Shown here: one piece after another, positions 8,257-16,719 of the stretch | Position numbering within the stretch: position 1 is the first letter of the stretch | Layout: the number at the start of each line of letters is the position of its first letter | Source of the DNA: an uncultured Chitinophagales bacterium | GTDB taxonomy: Bacteria > Bacteroidota > Bacteroidia > Chitinophagales > Chitinophagaceae | DNA: 45,575 bases | Direction: 5' to 3' | Assembly (NCBI GenBank): GCA_946886475.1 | Contig: CAMPIQ010000012.1 | Coordinates: 1 to 45,575 of the forward strand | Made by a program: the position numbers and the translations under genes | Notes under the pieces: generated by a model | What the model was told of the DNA's origin: nothing | Databases searched by the model: none | What the model saw: only the letters and a program-made list of their open reading frames with translations

Positions 8257-9657
8257 TCATTCTCCGGATTTCCACAACCCGTACCGCAAGATCACCTGAA
8301 TGGTCTGATTCTTCTCCTCATTCACCTGTCCATTTGGTTTTGTATACCTTATATAGGGCTGAATATCCTTTGTAAACCGGAGTCCCAAAGAAAAACGTTT
8401 CCATTCATAACCTGCCTGCAATAAAAAGTGCACCTGGGTTTTATAAAGGAATGAATCTGTAAAATGATGCACCCTGTCTATTTGCCTGAAAACAGTTTCC
8501 GACCGGGTTTGCAAATTCACCTTTTTGGTCTCTCTTTCCGTTACAGCACCATAAAATCTGCTGTACATTCCACCCACACCAACTGAAAGACCAGGTTTTA
8601 CATAATAATTGAAACTCAAAGGCAGCTGGTGGTAATAGGTCTTCTTCAGGTTCATGGTAGTAACTACATATTGATTGGTTGCGGTATCATAAAGGGTTTT
8701 CCGGTTGTAAGAAAGCTCCTTCAATGTCTGTGGGGCACCAAACCGGAACTCGCCCATAATAAACCATTGCTTGTCCTTTTCCATTTTCAGAAAAAGAGAA
8801 GGTATATAATCTGATAAGGAACCCTTTCTTCCATAATAATTATAAGGTACAGCGGTTTGTCCGCTGAAAGGAACCTGCTGTTGTATTCCCACTCCTGCAC
8901 TGTAAATAAATTTATTATTGTGGTTCTTATCCTTACCGGTTCCCGTATTACCTGTTAATGATACAGGGCTGTTGATCAGGTTAATTTTTGGAATCGCAGG
9001 AAGGGATTCTTTTCTAATCGCCTCCATTGGGTATGCACTGTGTTTGCTTTTGTTGAAGTTTGGATTTTTATCAGCGGAATTACTGCTGTTTAAAATAATA
9101 ACACTGTTATTTATTTCATTAACTGATCCGGATGACCGGGTGAATGAATTTTTTCCTTTCATCTTCTTTTTATCCTCATCTCTTTCATTTTTTACCAGGC
9201 GCTTATTAATACCGCGCTCCTGCTTATCAGTTATTAAATGATCCTTGCTCAAATAATTCTGATCCCTGCCAGCTGATTCCTTCGGGTTAACCTGGTCTTT
9301 TTCATTAGTGGGTTTATGTTCTTTACCAGTAAATGTCCGGCCTTCAGTTCCTGGTGTATTGCCCGGTGCAAATCTGTTGACCTCCTTTTGTTCAACTGGT
9401 GGCACAGACGGGGTTTCATTTGAAACAGTCCGTGCATTTTCCAACCATCCCTTTTGTCCGGTTATTAACCAGCCGGCAACCAGCAGCACGAGAATGATCG
9501 TGGCCCAACCTGCGCAATTCAGAAAAAAGGGTGGGATCACACGTTTTTTACGCTCATCTTCCTCCAGCTTCTCTTTCATGTTTTGCCATGCAAATTCCTG
9601 GTTGGGCAAATGGAGGTCATCCTCCTGCCATGGTTCATTGTGTATATCTTTATCCAT
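8257..9657 (-). CDS. Putative anti-sigma/envelope protein with one TM helix and a barrel-like C-terminus
   Basis: A 466-aa protein encoded directly after the ECF sigma gene and overlapping it by 8 bp, so the two are probably translationally coupled. Residues 1-43 are charged and cytoplasmic-like, 44-66 form one strong transmembrane helix, about 70-235 are a Lys/Asn/Thr/Ser-rich linker, and about 240-466 have alternating aromatic/hydrophobic strands like an outer-membrane beta-barrel (for example FIYSAGVGIQQQ and WFIMGEFRFGAP). Position and the N-terminal layout suggest an anti-sigma factor. No ZAS-type His-Cys zinc motif is visible. Similar N-TM/C-barrel proteins follow sigma factors in other Bacteroidota, as far as I know. 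The function is inferred from context. Confidence 0.7.
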   Translation of the reverse strand: MDKDIHNEPWQEDDLHLPNQEFAWQNMKEKLEEDERKKRVIPPFFLNCAGWATIILVLLVAGWLITGQKGWLENARTVSNETPSVPPVEQKEVNRFAPGNTPGTEGRTFTGKEHKPTNEKDQVNPKESAGRDQNYLSKDHLITDKQERGINKRLVKNERDEDKKKMKGKNSFTRSSGSVNEINNSVIILNSSNSADKNPNFNKSKHSAYPMEAIRKESLPAIPKINLINSPVSLTGNTGTGKDKNHNNKFIYSAGVGIQQQVPFSGQTAVPYNYYGRKGSLSDYIPSLFLKMEKDKQWFIMGEFRFGAPQTLKELSYNRKTLYDTATNQYVVTTMNLKKTYYHQLPLSFNYYVKPGLSVGVGGMYSRFYGAVTERETKKVNLQTRSETVFRQIDRVHHFTDSFLYKTQVHFLLQAGYEWKRFSLGLRFTKDIQPYIRYTKPNGQVNEEKNQTIQVILRYGLWKSGE

Positions 9658-10204
9658 GAGCTTTTAATTCCTGGTAAATAATTTTTTGCTGCAAGACTTT
9701 CCTGGCCTCGCTCAAATGCCATTTGCTGGTACCGGCACTGATTCCAAGCAACTCAGCAATTTCTTTATGATTATATCCTTCTATCACATAGAGATTAAAA
9801 ACTGTTTGTGAAGAAGGAGGCAACTGCCTTACAAGATCAATCAATTCAGAAGCTTTCATCTTTGAGATCACTTCGGCGGGAACATGAACTTCAGATGCTT
9901 CATTTAACTCATTCAATGGTTCAAGTCTTTGTTTTGCCTTTATAAAATCCAGACAACTATTAATAACAATGGTACGAATCCAGGTATAAAGGCTTGCCTT
10001 ACCCGGTTCGTACCGATCTATATTATTGAACACTTTTAGAAAACCATTATTTAAAACCTCTACGGCATCGGTTTCATTTCTGGTATAGCGAAGGCATAGT
10101 GTGGCCATGACCCGGTAATAGTTTTTGTATAACTGTTCCTGGGATTTACGGCTTCTCTTTTTACAACCGTTGATAATATCTATTTCCTGTTTCTCCTTAC
10201 TCAA
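9650..10204 (-). CDS. ECF-type sigma-70 family RNA polymerase sigma factor
   Basis: A 184-aa extracytoplasmic-function sigma factor. Region 2 (about 22-90) includes the core-binding and -10-recognition helices, with LYTWIRTIVINSCLD typical of ECF region 2.4. Region 4 (about 120-175) is a helix-turn-helix with LPPSSQTVFNLYVIEGY and HKEIAELLGIS, ending in WHLSEARKVL. The start is TTG 10204 and no earlier ATG or GTG is available in frame. The stop overlaps the next gene's ATG region by 8 bp, a common sigma/anti-sigma arrangement. Two lipoprotein paralogues lie upstream on the same strand after a 60-bp gap; whether they are in the same transcript or its targets is not known. Confidence 0.92.
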   Translation of the reverse strand: MSKEKQEIDIINGCKKRSRKSQEQLYKNYYRVMATLCLRYTRNETDAVEVLNNGFLKVFNNIDRYEPGKASLYTWIRTIVINSCLDFIKAKQRLEPLNELNEASEVHVPAEVISKMKASELIDLVRQLPPSSQTVFNLYVIEGYNHKEIAELLGISAGTSKWHLSEARKVLQQKIIYQELKAHG

Positions 10205-10264
10205 AAAATTTATAAAATATGTCTGCCAAAAGTTTATTCTTATAGGCAGTGATCGTTTTATTTA

Positions 10265-12037
10265 TCACCAACTTCGTCTTATTCTGAAAGACCCTGTAAC
10301 TGTATGATTACTTCCGCCCCAGGTAAATTTGCCCGAAAAATTTCCCTGGTAATAAGCCCCCGGTGTGGCAGCATAGCTGGTTAGATTTACAGTTGACGGT
10401 TGTACTACCGTTGTAAATGAGGGATAATCTTTTGTATGGAAAACAGTCATCTGGTAAACACCCGTACTTTCTGTATTGTGTTTGAAGTTGAAACGGATGG
10501 AATTGATTTCCATATTTCCCTGATATAATTCACCGCTCAGATAGGTGGTAAAACCTCCTGAACTATCGGGATAGGTATAACCACGCATGGTATCTGAAGG
10601 CCATGATACCTGATTTGGAATGCCATCTATTACTACATCAATATATTGTTCTATGCTTGTGCCACAGGCCATAAGGTTTCCCAGGCTGGTTGAGGTTCCG
10701 GTAAGTGTTTCGGTAATAATATTTCCCTGTTCCTGTGAACTGGTATTGAATGCCAGAATATCAAAATTGGCAGAACTTGCATCACAACGAATAAAGCTGA
10801 TACTGAAATTTCCATTTGCATCCACAGAAGCATAACGCACGGTATTCTGATAATTCATCATAATGAAACCTTCTGAAACCGGTATGTTTGAGCAATCAAC
10901 CACGCTACCGGTTACGGTATATAAAGCAGTTGTATTCGCCGGTATCACCACATTACCTATGTTGGTATTCTGCATCAGTGATCCAATGTTTTGTGAGTAT
11001 ATAACATTGCTGCACTGGTCAAGCACTTCCAGTTTCAGTGGCTGGTTTATGGGAACAAGTCCGCTTACCTGTCCGAGTGAATCTGTAAATCCAAAAGCTG
11101 ATGTGGGGTATGGAGAATAGGCTACCAGCTTTACTATTGCATGTACAATGGGATTTCCATCAATATTCTTAATTGTCATGCTGATGGTGGCGGCAGGGAT
11201 AGCAATGTCGCAATTCCAGAAAGAAAAATGTGAAACTTCAGCTTCATAATTATTCCCGTTTTTAACTGCATTGCCTTCTTCTTTCCAAACCCCTTTTGTT
11301 TGATCAACATACCACATGGCAATGTTTTGAGGTGCTGAAGACCTGAGCGAAGAAGGAATGGGAGCAATAAGTTTTGCCCGGGATCCGGATTTTATCTGGA
11401 GCTTTTCTCCTGCTGGTGTTTCAAGTTCAACGGCCATCATGCCATAGGAAGAAAGTGTTACCCTTCCGCCATTTTTATCATCTGCCATAAAAGAACCGGG
11501 TACAATTCGGCTTATTTCATTTGAAACAGGATCTATGTAAGCAGCATATACATTAACAGCTCCATCATATGCATTTCCCCCGGATGCCAACACAATTCCA
11601 TTGGCGGGAAGCGTGATCTTCATTCCGCCGGATAAACTAACCTCCCCACCCGAAGTTGCCTGAACGGTACCTGAAAGTGTTCTTGGTATCAATTGAATAT
11701 GCACATGGTTAACACCTGATGTTGCATTGAAACTGCGTATCCCTTTAAAATAACCCTGCTTTTCTGCAGTAACCATAGAAGTATTCTTATCAAGGTTTGC
11801 ATCAGTGATCCTGAAATATCCTTTTGCATCGGTAATGATACTGCTACCGCCTGCCTTTATCTCTACGCCCTGTGCAGGCTGACCATTTTCATCTGTTACA
11901 TTTCCCTGCAGCGTGGCAACTATTGGTGCGGCAGTTGCCGGTTGGGGAACTGTTTCAATTACATTGCTTAATTCTCTCTGACACCCAAGAAAAAGCAGGG
12001 ATGTAAAAACCAGGGAAAAGAACCTGACTGTATTCAT
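10265..12037 (-). CDS. Lipoprotein with carboxypeptidase regulatory-like domain (paralogue 1)
   Basis: A 590-aa predicted lipoprotein (lipobox LFLGC, Cys19). Residues about 42-115 form a carboxypeptidase D regulatory-like beta-sandwich (LQGNVTDENGQPAQGVEIK, then AKGYFRI), followed by a region with ITLPANGIVL and SHFSFWNCD resembling surface adhesin-like repeats. The rest is a series of predicted beta domains ending in GSFRIRRSW. It is a clear paralogue of the upstream neighbour, with matching signal peptide, domain order and C-terminus at roughly half identity by eye. It lies 60 bp before the ECF sigma gene. Likely a surface-exposed or periplasmic binding/structural protein. No catalytic motif is visible. 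Confidence 0.78.
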   Translation of the reverse strand: MNTVRFFSLVFTSLLFLGCQRELSNVIETVPQPATAAPIVATLQGNVTDENGQPAQGVEIKAGGSSIITDAKGYFRITDANLDKNTSMVTAEKQGYFKGIRSFNATSGVNHVHIQLIPRTLSGTVQATSGGEVSLSGGMKITLPANGIVLASGGNAYDGAVNVYAAYIDPVSNEISRIVPGSFMADDKNGGRVTLSSYGMMAVELETPAGEKLQIKSGSRAKLIAPIPSSLRSSAPQNIAMWYVDQTKGVWKEEGNAVKNGNNYEAEVSHFSFWNCDIAIPAATISMTIKNIDGNPIVHAIVKLVAYSPYPTSAFGFTDSLGQVSGLVPINQPLKLEVLDQCSNVIYSQNIGSLMQNTNIGNVVIPANTTALYTVTGSVVDCSNIPVSEGFIMMNYQNTVRYASVDANGNFSISFIRCDASSANFDILAFNTSSQEQGNIITETLTGTSTSLGNLMACGTSIEQYIDVVIDGIPNQVSWPSDTMRGYTYPDSSGGFTTYLSGELYQGNMEINSIRFNFKHNTESTGVYQMTVFHTKDYPSFTTVVQPSTVNLTSYAATPGAYYQGNFSGKFTWGGSNHTVTGSFRIRRSW

Positions 12038-12113
12038 AATTCAATTTTAATCTCTAGAATTGTTTTATTAAAATCAACTGATGGAACGGGATCAATCCCG
12101 GCCAATAATAATT

Positions 12114-13877
12114 TTATTGCTTGCGCCTTATCCTGAATGTACCACTCGTTGAATGTGTACTTCCTGAATTAAATGTTCCGGAAATGGTACCCTCGTAAAA
12201 CTGTCCCACAGAAGCCGGGTAATTTGTTAACGTTACATTCAACGATTGCGGCGTTGTCTGGCTGAATGATGATGTTGAAAGATTAAACACAGCATAGGTG
12301 CCGGCTGACTGAACCGGATGCTTAAACTGGAAATTAATATAGTTAACCACGGCTCCCGACTGCATTCTCACTCCGCTGATATAACTTATGAACTGCCCTG
12401 AACTATCCGGAAAAGTAAAAGCTGTTAAAGAATCAGCAGGTGCGGACAGGTTGGTATTGATACCGTCAATGGTGTAATTAATGTACTGGTCAATACTTGT
12501 TCCGCAGGCTGCAATATTACCAATGTCATTGACCGTTCCGCTGATATTCCCCGTAACCGCAGCTCCCTGTTGCAATGCTGTTTCATCAATACCTGTTACC
12601 TGGAAACTGGCCGGACTTGTAGTACACCTGGTAAAATTAGTTGTGAAATTACCATTGGCATCAGCTTCAGCAAAATGAACAGCGTTTCCATATTCAACAA
12701 TGGCAGTTCCGTTTGTAACGGCGCCTGAAGCACAATTCAAGAGCTTACCCTTTATGGTGACTACAGAAGTAGAAGAAGCGCTAACAGTAAGCGTTCCCAG
12801 ATCGGTATCCCTGTTCATTGGATCCAGGTCCCTGCTTAAAACAGACCCATGGCACTCATCAAGTACATCAAGCCTGAGTGCAACATTTTTGGGTGCCCAT
12901 CCACTCACAAATCCTGCATCATTTGTATACCCATACATAAACACCGGACTGGAAGTAACAGTTCTCAATCTCACTCTTGCATGCACCATTGGTAATCCAT
13001 CAGCATTCTTCACCACCATTGATATGGAGAAGGCGCCTGTGGGGATATCATAATTCCAGAATGAAAAATGAGACACTTCTCCAACATAATTATTACCACT
13101 TCTTACAGCACTTCCATCTTCCATCCAGATTCCGGTTGATTCATTTACATACCATAAGGGAATAGTTGCCGGAGCTGTTGCCAGCAGTGAAGAAGGTATC
13201 GCATTTTCCAGGGTTGCTTTTGAACCTGATCTGATCTGGAGTTTTTCTCCTGACGCTGATTCCAGTTCCACAGCCATCATACCATAAGAAGATAAGACCA
13301 CTCTGTCTCCATTTCTATCATCAGCAATAAATGATCCTGGTACTACCTTATCTATATCCGGCAGTGTTGGATCAATAAAGGCAGCATAAACATTGACGGT
13401 ACCTGAATAATTACTTCCGTTGGCTGCAAGAACAACTCCATTTGCCGGCACACTTACCTTCATACCACTATTTACTGTTACAGTGCCGCCTGTTGATGCA
13501 TCTATGGATCCTGATAAATTTTTTTCGATCAGCTTGATCACCACCTGGTTGTTTCCTTCAGCAGCCCTGAAAGTACGGTAAGCTTTAAAATACCCCGGCT
13601 TCTCAGCTGTAACAAGCGCTGCGTTTTTATCAAGACCTGCTTCCTCTATCCTAAAGAATCCCCGGTTATCGGTTAAAGAATTTTTACTGCCAACCTTAAT
13701 TGTAACACCGGAGGCAGGCTGACCATTTTCATCCAGCACATTGCCCTGGATGCTGGCCGTTACGGGGTGAGGAAAAGATGGCTGAAGATCGGGGCCGCCA
13801 ATATGACTCAGCTCTCTCTGGCACCGGAGAAAAAGCATTGAAGTAAAGAACAGAGCCAAAGCCATCTGTATTCTCAT
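12114..13877 (-). CDS. Lipoprotein with carboxypeptidase regulatory-like domain (paralogue 2)
   Basis: A 587-aa lipoprotein (lipobox LFLRC, Cys19), the tandem partner of the next gene. It has the same layout: signal peptide with CQREL directly after the Cys, carboxypeptidase regulatory-like domain (IQGNVLDENGQPASGVTIK), MKVSVPANGVVLAANG, SHFSFWNYD, CGTSIDQYI, and the C-terminal GTFRIRRKQ. The matched features argue for a local duplication followed by divergence. The spacer between the two (76 bp) holds a short palindrome, CGGGATCAATCCCG at 12087-12100, without a T-run. The function is unknown; an extracellular scaffold or binding role is a guess from the beta-rich domains. Confidence 0.78.
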   Translation of the reverse strand: MRIQMALALFFTSMLFLRCQRELSHIGGPDLQPSFPHPVTASIQGNVLDENGQPASGVTIKVGSKNSLTDNRGFFRIEEAGLDKNAALVTAEKPGYFKAYRTFRAAEGNNQVVIKLIEKNLSGSIDASTGGTVTVNSGMKVSVPANGVVLAANGSNYSGTVNVYAAFIDPTLPDIDKVVPGSFIADDRNGDRVVLSSYGMMAVELESASGEKLQIRSGSKATLENAIPSSLLATAPATIPLWYVNESTGIWMEDGSAVRSGNNYVGEVSHFSFWNYDIPTGAFSISMVVKNADGLPMVHARVRLRTVTSSPVFMYGYTNDAGFVSGWAPKNVALRLDVLDECHGSVLSRDLDPMNRDTDLGTLTVSASSTSVVTIKGKLLNCASGAVTNGTAIVEYGNAVHFAEADANGNFTTNFTRCTTSPASFQVTGIDETALQQGAAVTGNISGTVNDIGNIAACGTSIDQYINYTIDGINTNLSAPADSLTAFTFPDSSGQFISYISGVRMQSGAVVNYINFQFKHPVQSAGTYAVFNLSTSSFSQTTPQSLNVTLTNYPASVGQFYEGTISGTFNSGSTHSTSGTFRIRRKQ

Positions 13878-14036
13878 AATTCAGGTTTTGAGATAATATA
13901 CTTTTTAACAGAGGAAAGGGTTGGGTAAAGTAGGAAATTTTTATTGAAAGAGGCAGAGAGGGAATTGTAAAAATGATGAACAGGGTATGTCCCTGTAATT
14001 CAAAGGTTACTGTATTTATTCATGTTGCCTGGGGTT

Positions 14037-15371
14037 TTAATATCTTACCCTGACCTCCTGCACAAATTTTTCTACCGCTCTTCTTACATCCGTAGCAGAA
14101 GCGCGGTGATTGTTAACGAGAACAGAGAAAAGCAAGAGCTTATTCCTTTTTGTATACAAAAACCCGCTGAGCGCCACTACACCCGAGAGGGTACCGGTTT
14201 TTGCATATATAAAACCATTTTCTGTTTTATAATAATTAGTAAGCGTTCCCTCATTACCTGTTGGGAAGATCTCTTTGATCCTTTCCATCCCGAATTCGTT
14301 TTTCATTTTATTAAGGATGGCAACAAAATCCTGCGGTGTAAATAAATTATACCTGCTCAATCCCGATCCATCTGCCCATCGTGGCCTTTGTGGCAAATCC
14401 CTGAAATCTGTTTTTAAGATGGTGTCTATGGTCCGGGCATCATTCATCAGGCCAAGCAATTCATTGCTCACCATCATTAATGACTGTTCTGCAAAAAAAT
14501 TATCGGAACGGTGCATCATGGGTTTCAGGAGTGAATCGGTGGGTTGCGAATAAATTGTTTGTCTGGAATGCGGATACTTAAATCCGGAGGCGATTGTTGA
14601 AGGAACAACTTCAATGTTTAATGTGTCCTCCAGTATTTCAGAAACATAACCAACATCGGTTCTTAGTGGAATGAATACCCGTCGAAATTCATTTGAGGCA
14701 GTTCTCAGTTGAAAATCATTATCATCAATACTTCTGTATATAAAGAACTGATTTGTTGAAACTGTATGGTTTTGATCGTCATACCCAATTTCTGCTGAAG
14801 CAGTGAGGGGTAATCCGGATGGCATCGTCTTCAGTGTTTTACCCACCAGTTCAAATTTCACTATGTTTCCAAAAACCGGTAACATGGAACGTTCTGCCAT
14901 ATAGGAGGCATCATAATCATTCCAGGTCCAGCCATTACCCCATCTTTCACTCTTCCAGGCATCGGTAAATAAATGAACCCTCTCACCTGATCTTAAATGT
15001 TGCAGGAGTGGCTGGTAGCTAAATTCCTCATGCAGAAAGCTTGGGTCACCAGCAGGAAAAACATCCACCGTTCCATCTTTATCTGCAAAGATCCTGGCGG
15101 CTACAATACTATCACCCAAATATTTCATGGCTGCATAGCAGGTTGGAATTTTTGTATTACTGGCAGGAACAAAATAGGCATCGCCCTGGTGATCATAGAT
15201 ATATTTCCGTGTTGCAGGATCATAAACAGTGATACCTACATGCGCGGTTTTTAATGCATCTGCGTTCAAAACATCCCTTTCGGCAGACTTTGAAATTTGT
15301 TTTAAGGGACTGCATGCATATAACAGTAAGCCTAAAAAAACCAGGAGGTAATTGTTCTTATTGGGTTGCAT
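14037..15371 (-). CDS. dacB: D-alanyl-D-alanine carboxypeptidase/endopeptidase, PBP4 type
   Basis: A 444-aa S13-family penicillin-binding protein that trims or cuts peptidoglycan cross-links in the periplasm. It has a lipoprotein signal (lipobox LLYAC, Cys20). All three active-site motifs are present: SNTK at 71-74 (nucleophile Ser71), SDN in HRSDNFFAEQSLMM, and KTG in YAKTGTLSGVVALSG. The large insertion between the first two motifs is typical of the PBP4/DacB group. It is on the same strand as the downstream lipoprotein pair and the upstream arginase-like gene, but spacers of 160 and 72 bp leave the operon structure open. Confidence 0.93.
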   Translation of the reverse strand: MQPNKNNYLLVFLGLLLYACSPLKQISKSAERDVLNADALKTAHVGITVYDPATRKYIYDHQGDAYFVPASNTKIPTCYAAMKYLGDSIVAARIFADKDGTVDVFPAGDPSFLHEEFSYQPLLQHLRSGERVHLFTDAWKSERWGNGWTWNDYDASYMAERSMLPVFGNIVKFELVGKTLKTMPSGLPLTASAEIGYDDQNHTVSTNQFFIYRSIDDNDFQLRTASNEFRRVFIPLRTDVGYVSEILEDTLNIEVVPSTIASGFKYPHSRQTIYSQPTDSLLKPMMHRSDNFFAEQSLMMVSNELLGLMNDARTIDTILKTDFRDLPQRPRWADGSGLSRYNLFTPQDFVAILNKMKNEFGMERIKEIFPTGNEGTLTNYYKTENGFIYAKTGTLSGVVALSGFLYTKRNKLLLFSVLVNNHRASATDVRRAVEKFVQEVRVRY

Positions 15372-15406
15372 ATGCTTAGCTATTTATTTAGTGGCTGCAC
15401 ATCTTT

Positions 15407-15441
15407 AGCCAGTGGCCAATAGCTATTGGCTAAAGGCCGTA
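15407..15441. repeat. Heptad-phased repeat with 16-bp perfect palindrome
   Basis: Five consecutive 7-mers can be read: AGCCAGT, GGCCAAT, AGCTATT, GGCTAAA, GGCCGTA. Inside them GCCAATAGCTATTGGC (15415-15430) is a perfect palindrome. The element fills most of the 72-bp spacer between dacB and the arginase-like gene and ends 3 bp before the latter's stop codon. Confidence 0.6.
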
Positions 15442-15443
15442 CG

Positions 15444-16571
15444 TTATACTCTTTCCTGTGCTCTTAACCATCTTTCGGGGATCTCATTACTGCTTGCCAA
15501 AAGATAGTCTTTATAGGAACAGGCTATGAATTGTTGATCCGGCAACTGCATCCACCACCTTCCTGTTTTTTTACTTTGAAGAAAAATGGTTTCAATTTCT
15601 GCAAAGGCCATATGGAATTCATTGAAAGAATCCTTTTCATCAATCTGTGCTTCCTTATTACCCTTGCTTCTTCCATCCAATAAATACCAGAGCATCTGGC
15701 TGATCTGTTTTGCTGTAAGGTAGTCAACATCTTTTTCGGGACGGTAACCGTAAATGCCGATGCTTTGCATATTATGACTCATGCCTGCATATTGCATTAA
15801 TGTACAGGCTTCTTCCCCGTTAAGTCCGTTTGGAGTAGAAGTATTTGATGGCGCAAATGCATGGGCCAGCGCAGAAATATCAAATGATAACATATGACAG
15901 TTGCGGATCACCGGTTCCATTTCATCTATATGTTCTCTTACATTTCCAACGCGGAAGCAATCAAACCTTAGCTTATCCATGGTTTCGAGCATGCGTGGAT
16001 GAACAAAATAACTTTGAAAGGCTATGTGATTGTAATGCCTCATGTAATTAGGATCAGCGGTGAGCATTTCCATTAAGAAATTATCGCTGCGGAATGGTGA
16101 ATCAATATTGATATCTATGTTAGCATCAATGCCTACTGCATCCATTTGCTTACGATCATCGGCAAAAGCGTAATACTGGGCGAGGGTAAGATCGTGCGAT
16201 CCGCCAAGAACCACAACCGTTTTGCCCATGCCCATTAATTCGTGGCATACCATCTTCAAAGCGGCATGTGTATCATTCAAACTCTTACCTGCCTTGATAT
16301 TTCCAATGTCTGCAAGCCTGATGTCCTCATGCCAGTAATAAAGTCCGTAAAATTCATTCCTTATGGCATTGGCGGCACCGCTCTGGTGCAACAGGGCGCT
16401 GCCTCTTTGCTCATTACAACCTACCAAAATGATCTGCGCATCATCCACATCAGGAAATTCGTCTTCGTAGATTTTCATGATCTTACCTATCTGTCCTTCC
16501 TTATACCCTGAGTCGAGAGAGATCTCACTCACATTAACCGGATCTAAAAAATCAATGATGGATTCTGGCAT
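15444..16571 (-). CDS. Arginase/formimidoylglutamase-fold protein with altered metal site
   Basis: A 375-aa member of the ureohydrolase (arginase, agmatinase, formimidoylglutamase) superfamily, in the divergent branch seen in Bacteroidota. The three signature blocks are recognisable but changed: GGSHD at 123-127 for GGDHS, DANID at 149-153 for DAHxD, and SFDIS at 229-233 for SxDxD. Mapped on arginase, the Mn(A) ligands (His126, Asp149, Asp153, Asp231) remain, while the Mn(B)-specific His and Asp are Asn151 and Ser233. The substrate-side Glu region reads IGIYGYRP. Canonical two-metal hydrolysis is therefore doubtful. The start MPESIIDFLDP is preceded by a spacer. There is no hut operon nearby to support a histidine-degradation role. 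Confidence 0.85.
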   Translation of the reverse strand: MPESIIDFLDPVNVSEISLDSGYKEGQIGKIMKIYEDEFPDVDDAQIILVGCNEQRGSALLHQSGAANAIRNEFYGLYYWHEDIRLADIGNIKAGKSLNDTHAALKMVCHELMGMGKTVVVLGGSHDLTLAQYYAFADDRKQMDAVGIDANIDINIDSPFRSDNFLMEMLTADPNYMRHYNHIAFQSYFVHPRMLETMDKLRFDCFRVGNVREHIDEMEPVIRNCHMLSFDISALAHAFAPSNTSTPNGLNGEEACTLMQYAGMSHNMQSIGIYGYRPEKDVDYLTAKQISQMLWYLLDGRSKGNKEAQIDEKDSFNEFHMAFAEIETIFLQSKKTGRWWMQLPDQQFIACSYKDYLLASSNEIPERWLRAQERV

Positions 16572-16719
16572 GGCTTAGTTTTAATACACGAAGTAAAATA
16601 CACGAATTACATAAATTATTTCATTTGAAAAAATGCAGAACAGACTTCATTACCTGAATATAATTTTCCTTTCAATTCAGGTGAGGTCCTAATTGTTATC
16701 TGGACACGTATATTCAAAA

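Noticed and set aside
12087..12100. Palindrome CGGGATCAATCCCG between the two lipoprotein genes
   Set aside because: Short, with no T-run on either strand; could be chance or a weak processing site. Not strong enough for a feature.
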